Assembly: GCA_013289665.1 (NCBI GenBank)
Contig: JABCZN010000003.1
Span: 186,001 to 250,000, forward strand
Length of the DNA: 64,000 nucleotides
Reading direction: 5' to 3'
Origin: Acidobacteriota bacterium
Lineage (GTDB): Bacteria > Acidobacteriota > Terriglobia > Acidiferrales > UBA7541
Shown here: in pieces, positions 16,082 through 25,253 of the stretch
Layout: each line of letters begins with the position of its first letter
How positions within the stretch are numbered: position 1 is the first letter of the stretch
Position numbers and translations under genes: made by a program
Notes under the pieces: generated by a model
The model's database searches: none
Seen by the model: the letters and a program-made list of their open reading frames with translations, nothing else
What the model was told of the DNA's origin: nothing

Positions 16082-17839
16082 GTGAAACCGATGACCAAGC
16101 TGGATATCCGCGCCGCGGAAGCAATCTATCTGGAAAACGAAGTCGCCAATCTGACGCTGGATTCCATCGGAGAGGCGGTGCTGCGGGCAGATTCACTGGG
16201 CAAGGTCACGTATCTGAATCGAGTCGCGGAAAAGGTAACCGGGTGGTCCCGCGAGGAGGCGCGCGGGCGTCCCGTTGCGGAAGTGCTCAGGCTGATCGAT
16301 GACGCCAGGCGCGCGGCGCTTGACACTTCGCTCGGAGCCGCAACCCCGGAAGGCGAGGCGCCAAGTTCCACGGCTAGCGGTACAAACTGCATTCTGGTTC
16401 GACGCGACGGCCTCGAAGTCGGCATCGAGCGCAAAACGACCCTCATCCGCGAACACGGTGAAAGCGTAACCGGGGCAATTGTCGCTTTCCGCGACGTCAG
16501 CGCGGAACGCGCCAGATCGCTCGAAATGTCGCACCTCGCGCAACACGATGCCCTGACCGATCTGCCGAACCGGGTGCTGTTCAACGACCGGCTCACGCAG
16601 GCGATTTCACTGGCGGAGCGCCAGGGCAAACAACTGGCGGTGATGTTCGTGGATTTGGATCACTTCAAAAAGATCAACGACTCGCTCGGTCACGATGTCG
16701 GCGACAAACTGCTGCAGTCGGTAGCCGGGCGATTGAAGGCGTGTGTCCGGCGTTCGGACACCATAAGCCGGCTGGGCGGCGACGAATTCGTGGTGCTCCT
16801 CTCGCAAGTGGAGCATGCAGAAGACGCAGCCATCAGCGCTCAAAAAGCCCTGAGAGCGTTAACAGCGCCGCACACCATCGATGGCAAAAGTCTCGATGTC
16901 AACGTGAGTATCGGGGTGAGTACTTATCCAAATGACGGGAAAGATGCGGAAAGCTTGCTGAATAGGGCGGATAACGCGTTGTACGAAGCCAAGCAAAGGG
17001 GTCGGAATAACTATCAGTTCTTCCGCCACGAGATGCATGCGCGATTGGCGGACCGGCAGTCACTCGAAGCGGATTTGCGCTGTGCGCTGGGGCGGAACGA
17101 GTTTGTGCTGCACTACCAGCCGAAACTCAATCTTCAGACAGGGCAGATCACCGGGGTGGAAGCGCTGATCCGCTGGCTGCACCCCCAGCGCGGACTGCTA
17201 TATCCGGAGCAGTTCGTGCCCCTCGCGGAAGAGTGCGGCTTGATTTTGGGTATCGGGCAGTGGGTGCTGCTTGAAGCTTGCCAACAGGCCCGGGCATGGC
17301 GCGATGGCGGTCTTGGGGTTGTGCCCGTATCGGTCAATGTGTCCACGACGGAATTCGGGGCCCAGGATTTTCTTTCAGGAGTTCGGGCTGTGCTGATTGC
17401 AACGGGAGTGGAGCCTCGGAATCTGGAGCTGGAACTGACCGAGAGCGTGCTGATGCATGATGCGGAGGCTGCTGTAGTGACACTGATCAAGCTGAAAGCC
17501 ATGGGCGTGCAGGTGGCCATCGACGACTTCGGCACTGGGTATTCCAGCTTTGCCTATTTGCGGCGTTTTCATTCCGATGCATTGAAACTCCATCATTCTT
17601 TTGTGCAAGAGATCGCGGCGGACCCGCGAGACGCCGCCATTGTGAGCGCCATGATCAATATCGGCAGGAGCCTGAAGCAGCGGGTCATTGCGGAAGGGGT
17701 GGAAACCAGCACACAGCTCGAGTTCCTTCGGCACCATGGGTGCGGGGAGGGACAAGGCTTTTATTTCAGCCGCCCGCTCGTGGCCGAGCGGCTGGCGAAC
17801 CTGTTTAAGGTTGGCATTCTGGATGGATTGGTTCATTAG
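16082..17839 (+). CDS. PAS-GGDEF-EAL cyclic-di-GMP enzyme
   Basis: A 585-aa cytosolic protein. PAS at about residues 15-140 (LDSIGEAVLRADSLGKVTYL). The cyclase domain has LTDLPNRVLF, FVDLDHFKKINDSLGHDVGD, an RxxD inhibitory site (RRSD) and an intact SRLGGDEFVVLL. The phosphodiesterase domain keeps VEALIRW, NVS, ELELTESVL, IDDFGTGYSS and AEGVETSTQLEFL. The usual KIDxSF is KLHHSF here, so the Asp after the conserved Lys has become His. Both activities look possible, with phosphodiesterase somewhat in doubt. Start is GTG 16082, nine bases after AGGAG; an ATG three codons later is an alternative. Confidence 0.9.
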   Translation: MKPMTKLDIRAAEAIYLENEVANLTLDSIGEAVLRADSLGKVTYLNRVAEKVTGWSREEARGRPVAEVLRLIDDARRAALDTSLGAATPEGEAPSSTASGTNCILVRRDGLEVGIERKTTLIREHGESVTGAIVAFRDVSAERARSLEMSHLAQHDALTDLPNRVLFNDRLTQAISLAERQGKQLAVMFVDLDHFKKINDSLGHDVGDKLLQSVAGRLKACVRRSDTISRLGGDEFVVLLSQVEHAEDAAISAQKALRALTAPHTIDGKSLDVNVSIGVSTYPNDGKDAESLLNRADNALYEAKQRGRNNYQFFRHEMHARLADRQSLEADLRCALGRNEFVLHYQPKLNLQTGQITGVEALIRWLHPQRGLLYPEQFVPLAEECGLILGIGQWVLLEACQQARAWRDGGLGVVPVSVNVSTTEFGAQDFLSGVRAVLIATGVEPRNLELELTESVLMHDAEAAVVTLIKLKAMGVQVAIDDFGTGYSSFAYLRRFHSDALKLHHSFVQEIAADPRDAAIVSAMINIGRSLKQRVIAEGVETSTQLEFLRHHGCGEGQGFYFSRPLVAERLANLFKVGILDGLVH

Positions 17840-18069
17840 GGACGACGTGAGGTTTCCCTCAACAGGGGCCATGGGGTAGCCCGTCTGCCGGGTTAGCCTT
17901 ATAGAGTTCTAATCACCATCTAATATGTCTAGTTGGCAAACAGCCGTTCAGTCCGCTGCTCTTGACTTTGCTGGCCAACGCGCAATACTTAGGAACCCTT
18001 CCGGAATTGTCCTCTTGGGATACGACTGCCCTCTCCAGTCTATTCGTCGCTGGAGCATGGGCAAATTGC

Positions 18070-20178
18070 ATGAACAAGAGATCCATCAGAGTACTGCTGC
18101 TCGTCGAAGATAACCCCGGGGATGTCCGGTTGCTCCGCGAGATGTTCCGCGAGCAGAACTCGCTGCGCACGGAATTGACCCAGGTGGAAACCATGCGCGA
18201 AGCCGAGACGCATCTTGCGAGTAGTACGGTTGATATTATTTTGCTCGACCTCGGATTGCCGGACACACAGGGACTCGAGACCATACGCCGGGCCCGGGCG
18301 GTCGCGCCCCATGTCCCTCTGGTGGTCCTGACGTCCATGGACGACGAGTCGCTCGCGGCGCAGGCATTCCAAGCAGGCGTCCAGGACTATCTGATCAAAG
18401 GGCAAATTGATGCGCGCGGCCTCCTTCGCGCTTTGCGCTACGCTGTCGAACGCAAAAGCATGCAAGAAGAATTGTTCCAGGAAAAGGAACTCGCCCAGGT
18501 AACCCTCAACTCCATCGGCGACGCCGTGATTTGCACGGACATCTCTGGTAATATCACCTTCCTCAATCTCGTTGCGATAAGAATGACCGGCTGGTCGCGG
18601 GACGAAGCGGTTGGCCGGCCCATGCCGGAGGTTTTCCGCGTCCTGGACGCCACCAGCCGTAAGACCATACCGAATCCCATGGAGATGGCCGTCGCTAGAA
18701 ACCTCACCGTACACCTGCCGTCGAACTGTATCCTCATCCAGCGTGGCGGATCTGAAATTCCCATCGAAGATTCCGTTGCCCCCATCCATGACCGTGCAGG
18801 CCAGGCCACCGGTGTGGTCATCATCTTCCGTGACGTCAGTTCCAGCCAGACCATGGCCGTGCAGATGGCCCATTCGGCTCATCATGACTTCCTCACCGGT
18901 TTGCCCAATCGCATGCTCCTGAACGACCGGGTTGGCCAGGCGATCGCCGCCGCGCGGCGAAGCATGGAAAAAGTTGCGGTCCTGTTCCTCGATTTGGACG
19001 GTTTTAAACACATCAACGATTCCCTGGGGCATTCGATCGGCGACCGGCTGCTTCAATCCATCGCAAGACGGTTGGTGGATAGCGTGCGCGGCACGGACAC
19101 GGTCAGCCGGCAGGGCGGGGATGAATTCGTTGTGCTGCTGTCGGAGATTGAAAGCCTGGAGAATGCTGAGACTACAGTGAAAAGATTGCTCCAGGTGGGG
19201 AGCGAGCCCCACGCCATCGACCAGCACGACCTTCACGTCACCTCTTGCATTGGCGTGAGTATCTTTCCCGACGACGGCCTGGACGCGGAAACGCTCATCA
19301 AGAACGCCGACACGGCAATGTACCAGGCCAAGGAAAATGGCCGTCAGAGCTATCAGTTTTTCAAGCCGGCCATGAACGTCCGCGCCGTGGAGCGGCAATC
19401 CATCGAGGGGAGTCTGCGGCGGGCACTGGAACGCCAGGAATTCGCGTTGCACTACCAGCCGAAGATCAATCTGCGGACCGGTGAGATTTCCGGCGCGGAA
19501 GCATTGATCCGCTGGACGCACCCAACTCGAGGCTCGGTCTCTCCGGGCCAATTCATTCCCGTCGCCGAGGACTGCGGTTTGATTCTGCAGATTGGCAACT
19601 GGGTCCTTCGTGAAGCTTGCCAGCAGGCCCGGATCTGGCTGGATGCGGGTCTTACTCTCGGTCGGATGGGAGTGAACATATCAGCGATCGAGTTCCGCAA
19701 TGAGAACTTTCTCGGAGGTGTCTTCGCCATTCTCAACGAAACAGGTCTCGATCCAACAGCTTTGGAACTGGAGTTGACAGAAAGCGTGCTAATGAAGCGT
19801 CCCGACGCGACTTCTTCCGTTCTGCAGGCACTGCGGGCGAAAGGAGTGCGGGTTGCCGTGGATGACTTCGGCACGGGTTATTCCAGCTTGAGCTATCTCC
19901 AGAAGTTTTCAATTGACGCCCTCAAGATCGACCAGTCTTTCGTCCGTCGCATCACCACCGCTCCCGGGGAGACCACCATCGTGACCGCGGTGATCAGCAT
20001 GGCTCGCAGCCTGAAGCTGCGGGTCGTCGCTGAGGGCGTGGAAACCCTGAAGGAGTTGGAATTTCTTCAAGCTCACCACTGCGACGAGGCACAGGGCTAC
20101 TATTTCAGCCGGCCGGTGCCGGCCGGGCAGTTCGCCAGGTTACTCCAAACCGGGATTTCAGAGACGCTCCACCGCTAA
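18070..20178 (+). CDS. receiver-PAS-GGDEF-EAL protein
   Basis: A 702-aa response regulator with cyclic-di-GMP output. The receiver (residues 1-125) has LLLVEDNPGDVRLLREM, IILLDLGLPD with the phosphorylation Asp, and DYLIKG. PAS at about 145-265, then FLTGLPNRML, FLDLDGFKHINDSLGHSIGD, an RGTD inhibitory site and SRQGGDEFVVLL. The EAL domain is fully canonical: AEALIRW, NISAIEF, ELELTESVL, VDDFGTGYSS, LKIDQSFV and AEGVE. It is a close paralogue of the preceding gene plus a receiver, so the upstream kinase could control it. Start ATG 18070; its ribosome site is weak. Confidence 0.92.
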   Translation: MNKRSIRVLLLVEDNPGDVRLLREMFREQNSLRTELTQVETMREAETHLASSTVDIILLDLGLPDTQGLETIRRARAVAPHVPLVVLTSMDDESLAAQAFQAGVQDYLIKGQIDARGLLRALRYAVERKSMQEELFQEKELAQVTLNSIGDAVICTDISGNITFLNLVAIRMTGWSRDEAVGRPMPEVFRVLDATSRKTIPNPMEMAVARNLTVHLPSNCILIQRGGSEIPIEDSVAPIHDRAGQATGVVIIFRDVSSSQTMAVQMAHSAHHDFLTGLPNRMLLNDRVGQAIAAARRSMEKVAVLFLDLDGFKHINDSLGHSIGDRLLQSIARRLVDSVRGTDTVSRQGGDEFVVLLSEIESLENAETTVKRLLQVGSEPHAIDQHDLHVTSCIGVSIFPDDGLDAETLIKNADTAMYQAKENGRQSYQFFKPAMNVRAVERQSIEGSLRRALERQEFALHYQPKINLRTGEISGAEALIRWTHPTRGSVSPGQFIPVAEDCGLILQIGNWVLREACQQARIWLDAGLTLGRMGVNISAIEFRNENFLGGVFAILNETGLDPTALELELTESVLMKRPDATSSVLQALRAKGVRVAVDDFGTGYSSLSYLQKFSIDALKIDQSFVRRITTAPGETTIVTAVISMARSLKLRVVAEGVETLKELEFLQAHHCDEAQGYYFSRPVPAGQFARLLQTGISETLHR

Positions 20179-20256
20179 AACCTTGGTTGGCGTTTCAGGG
20201 TCAGATCAGCCCGATATGCACAAAACACTCCAAGTGACCTCACCTGCTCCTGGGAA

Positions 20257-22419
20257 TCAGCCTTGCAAATGGAGTTCGGGGCGCAACGGCAATTTCGTCA
20301 GGCGAATCTTTGTGGCGTCAGAGAAAGCATTGCCGATCGCCGGCGCAATCGCCATGATCGGCGTTTCTCCGGCTCCCGCGGACGGAATATCCTTCCGGTC
20401 CAGCAGGATCGCTTCGATTTCCGGCACATCCTTAAAGCGCGGCACGCGATAACTGGCAAAATGCGCGTTTGAAATGCGCCCATTCTCAAACTGAATGGAC
20501 TCGAAAAGCGCGCCGCCCAGGCCCTGGATCATCGCCCCCACCACCTGGTTCCGCAGCCCATCCGGATTCACGATCGCCCCGCACTCAAACACTTCCAAAA
20601 GCTTCTTCACGGTCACTGAATTGTTCTTCCGGTCCACAAGAATTTCCGCAAAGGTGGCGACGTAGCTGCCCTTTTCGTATCCGGCAGCCACGCCGAATCC
20701 TTGTCCCTCCGCGCTTTTCTGTCGCGGCCAGCCAAACGCCTTCGCCCCGGTCTCGAGCACCGCGCGCATTCGCGGTTCGGCCAGATTCTTCAAACGGAAT
20801 TCGAGAGGATCCATGGAAGCCCGACCGGCCAGCGAATCCATGTGCGTCTCCCGCGCAAAATGATTCGCGGTCGCCGCCAGCCCTCGATAAGAGCCGCTGC
20901 GCAGCACCAGTGGAACCTGGTGGTATTCGGTAACCTGGTTCGCCACCACGTACGGCGTCTCTATCCCAGACATGCCCGAATGATAGTTGTGGAATTCCCA
21001 GGCCGTCAGCTTCCCGTCCGCCGCGATCCCGCTCTTCACCTCGATAACTCCTGCCGGACGAAAATACGCCCACGTGAATTCCTCTTCGCGTGTCCACACC
21101 AGCTTCACCGGTCGCCCCCCGGCCGCCTTCGCCAATCGTGCCGCTTCAAGTCCCGCGTCGCTCGTATGCTTCCCGCCATAAGCGGAACCTGTGTCCGGCA
21201 CAATCACACGCACATTTTTCTCTGAAACATGAAAAATGTCCGCCAGATCGTCGCGGACCGCAAACGGCCGCTGCGTTCCCATCCAAACCGTCAGCTTCCC
21301 GTCGGTCCACTGTGCCACGGCCGCACGCGGTTCCAATGGTGCGTGGGCGATGTAGGCAACCGTATAGCTCGCGTCCAGCTTGTGCGCGGCCTCGGCCAGG
21401 CCCCCGTCAACCGATCCTTTCGCCTGCCGGAAGCGCGCTTCCTTCGAAGGTTGGGCGTTCTTCTTCAGATACGAAAAAATCTCCTGATCGGAAATCTGCG
21501 GTAGCTCTTTCCACTTCACCTGAAGCGAGCGAAGTGCGGCCTCCGCCGCGGCAACGGTGGGAGCAGCCGCCCCCGTGAAATCTCCGTCGCGCACCAGCAC
21601 CACATCCTTCATCGCTTTTGCCGCCGAATCATCGCAAGAAATCAAGGTCGCATTGAAAGACGGTGGCCGCAAGATCTTGCCGTACAACATTCCTTCCGGC
21701 CGCAAGTCCGTGCTGTAGCGATGCCCGCCGGTCACAAATTCGCGCGCGTCCACCTTGGGTACGGGCGTACCCGCGACAATCCACTCGGAAGCGGGCTTGA
21801 TCGGGTCTTCCGCCGGGGGCTTCCTGGCGCCAATCGCCTCCCGCGCAAGCTGCGCATAGCGCAAGGATTTCCCGGTCGCCGGATCCGATACTTTCCCGTC
21901 GCCCGCCACCAGTCTATCCGCCGGCACATTCCACTCCCTTGCGGCCTTCTCCAGCAAAAGATCCCGCGCCGCCGCCGCCACTCGCCGAAGTTGCGGCGTA
22001 ATCGTCGCTATGGTTTTGCTGCCGAAAGTTCCCGCGTCAAAGGGAGTCAGCGCCGTGTCTGCCAGCACCATCCGCACGCTCGCGACCGCCACGCCAAGTT
22101 CATCTGCAATCGTTTGTGCCAGCGATGTGCGCACGTTCTGCCCAATTTCCGCCTTCCCTGCAAAACCCGTGACCGTGCCGTCCTCTCCGATGTGCAGCCA
22201 TGCGCCGATTTCTTCCGGCAGTTCTTCGTTGTGAAATCCGTGCGGCCCGGGCGCGGTTTCCTGCATCGCGGAAACTTCCTTGGCCACCGCAAACACGGCA
22301 ATCCCCGCCCCAAAGATCTTGAAGAAATCGCGCCGCCCCAGTGCAAATTGGTGCATCGGCATCGCCCGGAATTCGTAGCGCTCCGGTTCCGGCAGGAATG
22401 TCTCTTCCGCCTTTCTCAT
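20257..22419 (-). CDS. molybdenum hydroxylase large subunit (IorB-like)
   Basis: A 720-aa molybdopterin-cytosine-dinucleotide subunit of the xanthine dehydrogenase family. An N-terminal twin-arginine signal (GRRDFFKIFGAGIAVFAVA) predicts folded export to the periplasm. GKAEIGQNVRTSLAQ, DTGSAYGGKHTSDAGLEAAR, YRGLAATANHFARE and AGETPIMAIAPAIGNAF with the catalytic Glu are all present. Its ATG overlaps the 2Fe-2S subunit stop (ATGA). There is no FAD subunit; as in isoquinoline or aldehyde oxidoreductases, electrons should leave through 2Fe-2S to the adjacent cytochrome. It probably hydroxylates an aldehyde or N-heteroaromatic. Confidence 0.92.
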   Translation of the reverse strand: MRKAEETFLPEPERYEFRAMPMHQFALGRRDFFKIFGAGIAVFAVAKEVSAMQETAPGPHGFHNEELPEEIGAWLHIGEDGTVTGFAGKAEIGQNVRTSLAQTIADELGVAVASVRMVLADTALTPFDAGTFGSKTIATITPQLRRVAAAARDLLLEKAAREWNVPADRLVAGDGKVSDPATGKSLRYAQLAREAIGARKPPAEDPIKPASEWIVAGTPVPKVDAREFVTGGHRYSTDLRPEGMLYGKILRPPSFNATLISCDDSAAKAMKDVVLVRDGDFTGAAAPTVAAAEAALRSLQVKWKELPQISDQEIFSYLKKNAQPSKEARFRQAKGSVDGGLAEAAHKLDASYTVAYIAHAPLEPRAAVAQWTDGKLTVWMGTQRPFAVRDDLADIFHVSEKNVRVIVPDTGSAYGGKHTSDAGLEAARLAKAAGGRPVKLVWTREEEFTWAYFRPAGVIEVKSGIAADGKLTAWEFHNYHSGMSGIETPYVVANQVTEYHQVPLVLRSGSYRGLAATANHFARETHMDSLAGRASMDPLEFRLKNLAEPRMRAVLETGAKAFGWPRQKSAEGQGFGVAAGYEKGSYVATFAEILVDRKNNSVTVKKLLEVFECGAIVNPDGLRNQVVGAMIQGLGGALFESIQFENGRISNAHFASYRVPRFKDVPEIEAILLDRKDIPSAGAGETPIMAIAPAIGNAFSDATKIRLTKLPLRPELHLQG

Positions 22420-22895
22420 TTCGACCGCCCCTTGAGCGTTTCCGCGGCCCGCTGCACTGCCTTGATGATGCGCGTATACGTCCCGCAGCGGCAGATATTT
22501 CCCTGCAGCGATTGAACGATTTGCGCCGTCGTCGGATGCGGATTCGCTTCGAGCAGCGAAACGCTGCTCATGATCATGCCGGAAGTGCAATACGCGCACT
22601 GAAACGCGCCCGCATCCAGAAAAGCCTGCTGCACCGGATCTAAAACGCCATTCTTCTCCAGGCCCTCAATGGTAGTAATCGGTTTCGACAGGGCGGCGCC
22701 CAAGGGAATCTGGCACGACCGCCGCGCCGTCCCTCCGATCAGAACCGTGCACGCGCCGCACATGCCTTCGCCGCAGCCATACTTCGTGCCGGTCAGCCCC
22801 AGTTCATCGCGCAAAACGTAAAGCAGCGGCGTATCCGGCGGGTAATTGACCAGATAGCCCTTTCCGTTAATTTCAAGCTCGATGCCGGTTGCCAT
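22416..22895 (-). CDS. (2Fe-2S) small subunit of the molybdenum hydroxylase
   Basis: A 159-aa two-cluster iron-sulfur protein. The plant-ferredoxin cluster is bound by CGEGMCGACTVLIGGTARRS plus a Cys, and the second, four-helix cluster by CAYCTSGM with NICRCGTY. Length and order match CoxS/IorA subunits. It has no signal peptide, so it should be carried out by the Tat signal of the large subunit. Start at the ATG before ATGIELEING, with an AAGGGA site. It precedes the large subunit by overlap and follows the cytochrome gene by 33 bases. Confidence 0.94.
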   Translation of the reverse strand: MATGIELEINGKGYLVNYPPDTPLLYVLRDELGLTGTKYGCGEGMCGACTVLIGGTARRSCQIPLGAALSKPITTIEGLEKNGVLDPVQQAFLDAGAFQCAYCTSGMIMSSVSLLEANPHPTTAQIVQSLQGNICRCGTYTRIIKAVQRAAETLKGRSK

Positions 22896-22928
22896 ACATG
22901 GTCCCTTCAAACGTCTCGCGTCTCCGAA

Positions 22929-23480
22929 TCAATGCTTGTGGCAGGTGTCGCAGGAAGCTTTGGCGTGATTCATCTCATGGCAGTTCAGGCAGCTGTACAT
23001 CGTTGTCACGCTCGTCACTTCGGACATGGTAGCCATCTCCGCCACCGCTCCATGGCACGTTTCGCATTTTACTCCCGCGGCCAGGTGAGCGCGATGGGTC
23101 CACGCAATCCCCGGCAAAACCTTATAGACGCGCACCCACGGGATGGGTTCGTTCGAACTCGCATACGTCCCGAGCTTTTCGATCGCGGGTTTATCCTTCG
23201 CCACCGTAGCGTGGCACTGCATGCATGTGGCTGTCTCCGGGAAAGTCATCAGCTTGCCTGGCTCCGGATTCCTATGGCACCGCGCGCACGGCAGGCTGAA
23301 CGCCAGATGCTGCTTGTGGCTGTAGGGAATCGGCTGCACTGGCGCCGGGTGCGGGCTCGGGTTATCCGGCACCATTTTTTTGGCTGTCTTCTGACCGCCC
23401 GCCATTCCGCACAGGCAAAGTAGGATAGCCAGAGCTTCTGCCGCGACCCTTAAGGTCCTGCTCCCCGCGCTCCGCATCAT
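22929..23480 (-). CDS. exported pentahaem c-type cytochrome
   Basis: A 183-aa secreted cytochrome. The N-terminus has a signal peptide (VAAEALAILLCLCGMAGG). Five CxxCH sites follow: CARCH, CMQCH, CETCH, CLNCH and CDTCH, with free histidines (YSHKQH, WTHRAH, EMNH) in the spacing of class III/cytochrome c7-like proteins, in which most haems are bis-His. It is read just before the 2Fe-2S subunit, so it is the natural electron acceptor for the periplasmic molybdenum hydroxylase. The haem count comes directly from the sequence; partnership is inferred. Confidence 0.93.
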   Translation of the reverse strand: MMRSAGSRTLRVAAEALAILLCLCGMAGGQKTAKKMVPDNPSPHPAPVQPIPYSHKQHLAFSLPCARCHRNPEPGKLMTFPETATCMQCHATVAKDKPAIEKLGTYASSNEPIPWVRVYKVLPGIAWTHRAHLAAGVKCETCHGAVAEMATMSEVTSVTTMYSCLNCHEMNHAKASCDTCHKH

Positions 23481-23525
23481 GACTTCTCCTCGGATCGAAA
23501 ATAAAATCCCCCAATTTCCTTCCGC

Positions 23526-25196
23526 TCAGGCCTTCTTGCCCACCACTTCTTCAATCGACGTCCCGAAATCTTTCAACATCACTGTCGCGGCGTTTCGCCC
23601 GGGGCCGCCGGTAACCGATCCGCCCGGATGCGTCGTCGCGCCCGTCTGATACAACCCGGCGATTGGCATACGGTGCTGCGCCCACCCCGCCATCGGCCGC
23701 AATGGCCCGGTCTGCGCCGCGCTTTGCGCGCCTCCATGTGCGCTGCCATGCCAGAAATGCGGATTCATCCGCTCGAGGTCCAAGGGGCTCTCCACAAAGC
23801 GCGCCAGAATCTTGTCGTCCGTCAAATTCGGCGCAAACCGCCGCAGATATTTCAGGTTTGCGTCAGACACGTCGTATTTGATCTTGTCCCAGTGCTCCGG
23901 CCCTTCTTTAAGCATATAAGGCTGCCACCCAAGCACTTTGAGCGTGTGCATTCCCGCCGGCGCGCGCGTCGGATCCGCGATGCTGCAGCAGATCACCTGC
24001 AGCGGGGGCTCTTCCAGATTGACCACCCCGCGCGTGTCGTCGAATCCAAAACGCAACGCCCGATAGGGCGACGCCAGCACTCCAGACTCCACCGGCGAAA
24101 GCGTCCCGCCATCCACTTTGTAGATCGGGGGCTCGCTGGTGGCGTAATGAGTCGCGAACATGGCATTTTCGGCTTGCCACGTTTCCACCCCGTAGAGAAA
24201 ATCCTCGCCCCACATTTCCCTGGGCGCCATGTCCACCAGATGCTTGATGTGAATCGTCGAGACCACGGCCTTTGACGCCTGATACGCGCTGCCATCACTG
24301 CACTCCACGCCCACGCATTTTCCGCCCTCCACAATCAGGTTCTTCACCCATTTGTTCACCACGATCGTCCCGCCATGCGCTTCGATGAAGCGTCCGAGCG
24401 CTTCTGTCAGCGCGCCCGAGCCACCCTTGGGCAAGGGCCGTCCGCTATGCTGTTGTCGCGGCGCTCCGTAAGCCAGGCGCCCTGTAACCGGGGCGTCCGG
24501 CGGCTCTGCCGCAAGGTGCGACATGTACAACATAAACGTGCGGCAGTGGTCGTCTTCAAACGTGTCGTGAATCACGTCCCACGCCGACATCGCCAGTCGC
24601 CGCTGCCACAGTTTTCCGTGCGGAACCTGGGCCAATTGATCGTTCAGCGGCTTTCCGAAACCAATCGGCGTAAAAGATCCGGCCACGATCAAGGGGCGAA
24701 TCGCGTCCAGATCCGCCAACATTTTTCTGTACGCGGCCGCATCTTTTTTGGAAAATTTGGCGAATTCTGCGCAGGTGCGATCCAGGTCGCGCCACTGCGT
24801 CAGATAAGATCCGTCGGGAAACGGCACGTGAAATATCGGGTCCGGATCAATATACTCCAGCCCATAATCGCCCAGCTTCAGCTCGTCATTCTTGATCAGC
24901 GGGTTGTCTTGAATAAATACGTGCGCGGTTGAACAGCAATCGTCATGAAAACCCCTGAGCGTCAGCTCCGCGGTTTTTACCCCGCCGCCAATCTTCGGCC
25001 GCCCTTCGAGCACCAGGCAGCGGTAGCCCGCTTTCGCCAGATACGCCGCCGTGATCAGGCTGTTGTGCCCCGCGCCCGCAACCACGATATCGAACCGGTC
25101 CGAAGCCCCGGTCACCTGCTGGAGCGCCATATGCTTCGCCGCAAGCGGTAGAATCGCCGCACCCTTCACAAACCGACGCCGCGTGAACTTGGCCAT
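23526..25196 (-). CDS. Tat-exported FAD oxidoreductase, CrtI/PYROXD2-like (paralogue 1)
   Basis: A 556-aa flavoprotein of the phytoene desaturase/PYROXD2 group (COG1233). Unlike its two paralogues it starts with a twin-arginine signal (FTRRRFVKGAAILPLAA). The FAD-binding Rossmann fold follows: FDIVVAGAGHNSLITAAYLA, then GRPKIGGGVK. LPKGGSGALTEALGRFIEAH is the conserved middle motif, and GLYQTGATTHPGGSVTGGPG is the C-terminal FAD-contact region. It should oxidise C-C or C-N bonds of its substrate in the periplasm, with electrons perhaps going to the cytochrome 45 bases downstream. Substrate unknown. Confidence 0.88.
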   Translation of the reverse strand: MAKFTRRRFVKGAAILPLAAKHMALQQVTGASDRFDIVVAGAGHNSLITAAYLAKAGYRCLVLEGRPKIGGGVKTAELTLRGFHDDCCSTAHVFIQDNPLIKNDELKLGDYGLEYIDPDPIFHVPFPDGSYLTQWRDLDRTCAEFAKFSKKDAAAYRKMLADLDAIRPLIVAGSFTPIGFGKPLNDQLAQVPHGKLWQRRLAMSAWDVIHDTFEDDHCRTFMLYMSHLAAEPPDAPVTGRLAYGAPRQQHSGRPLPKGGSGALTEALGRFIEAHGGTIVVNKWVKNLIVEGGKCVGVECSDGSAYQASKAVVSTIHIKHLVDMAPREMWGEDFLYGVETWQAENAMFATHYATSEPPIYKVDGGTLSPVESGVLASPYRALRFGFDDTRGVVNLEEPPLQVICCSIADPTRAPAGMHTLKVLGWQPYMLKEGPEHWDKIKYDVSDANLKYLRRFAPNLTDDKILARFVESPLDLERMNPHFWHGSAHGGAQSAAQTGPLRPMAGWAQHRMPIAGLYQTGATTHPGGSVTGGPGRNAATVMLKDFGTSIEEVVGKKA

Positions 25197-25212
25197 GCCC
25201 TCTCCCCGTAGC

Positions 25213-25233
25213 GGCCCCGGCTACGTCGGGGCC
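25213..25233. terminator. GC-rich intergenic hairpin
   Basis: GGCCCCG and CGGGGCC form a perfect 7-bp stem with a 7-base loop between two FAD genes. No T run follows on either strand, so it may be an mRNA-stability element or REP-like repeat and not a true terminator. Confidence 0.4.
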
Positions 25234-25253
25234 ACGCGAATTCCCCTCTGCTT

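Noticed and set aside
18040..19551. A 503-codon minus-strand frame
   Set aside because: Antisense to the receiver-PAS-GGDEF-EAL gene.
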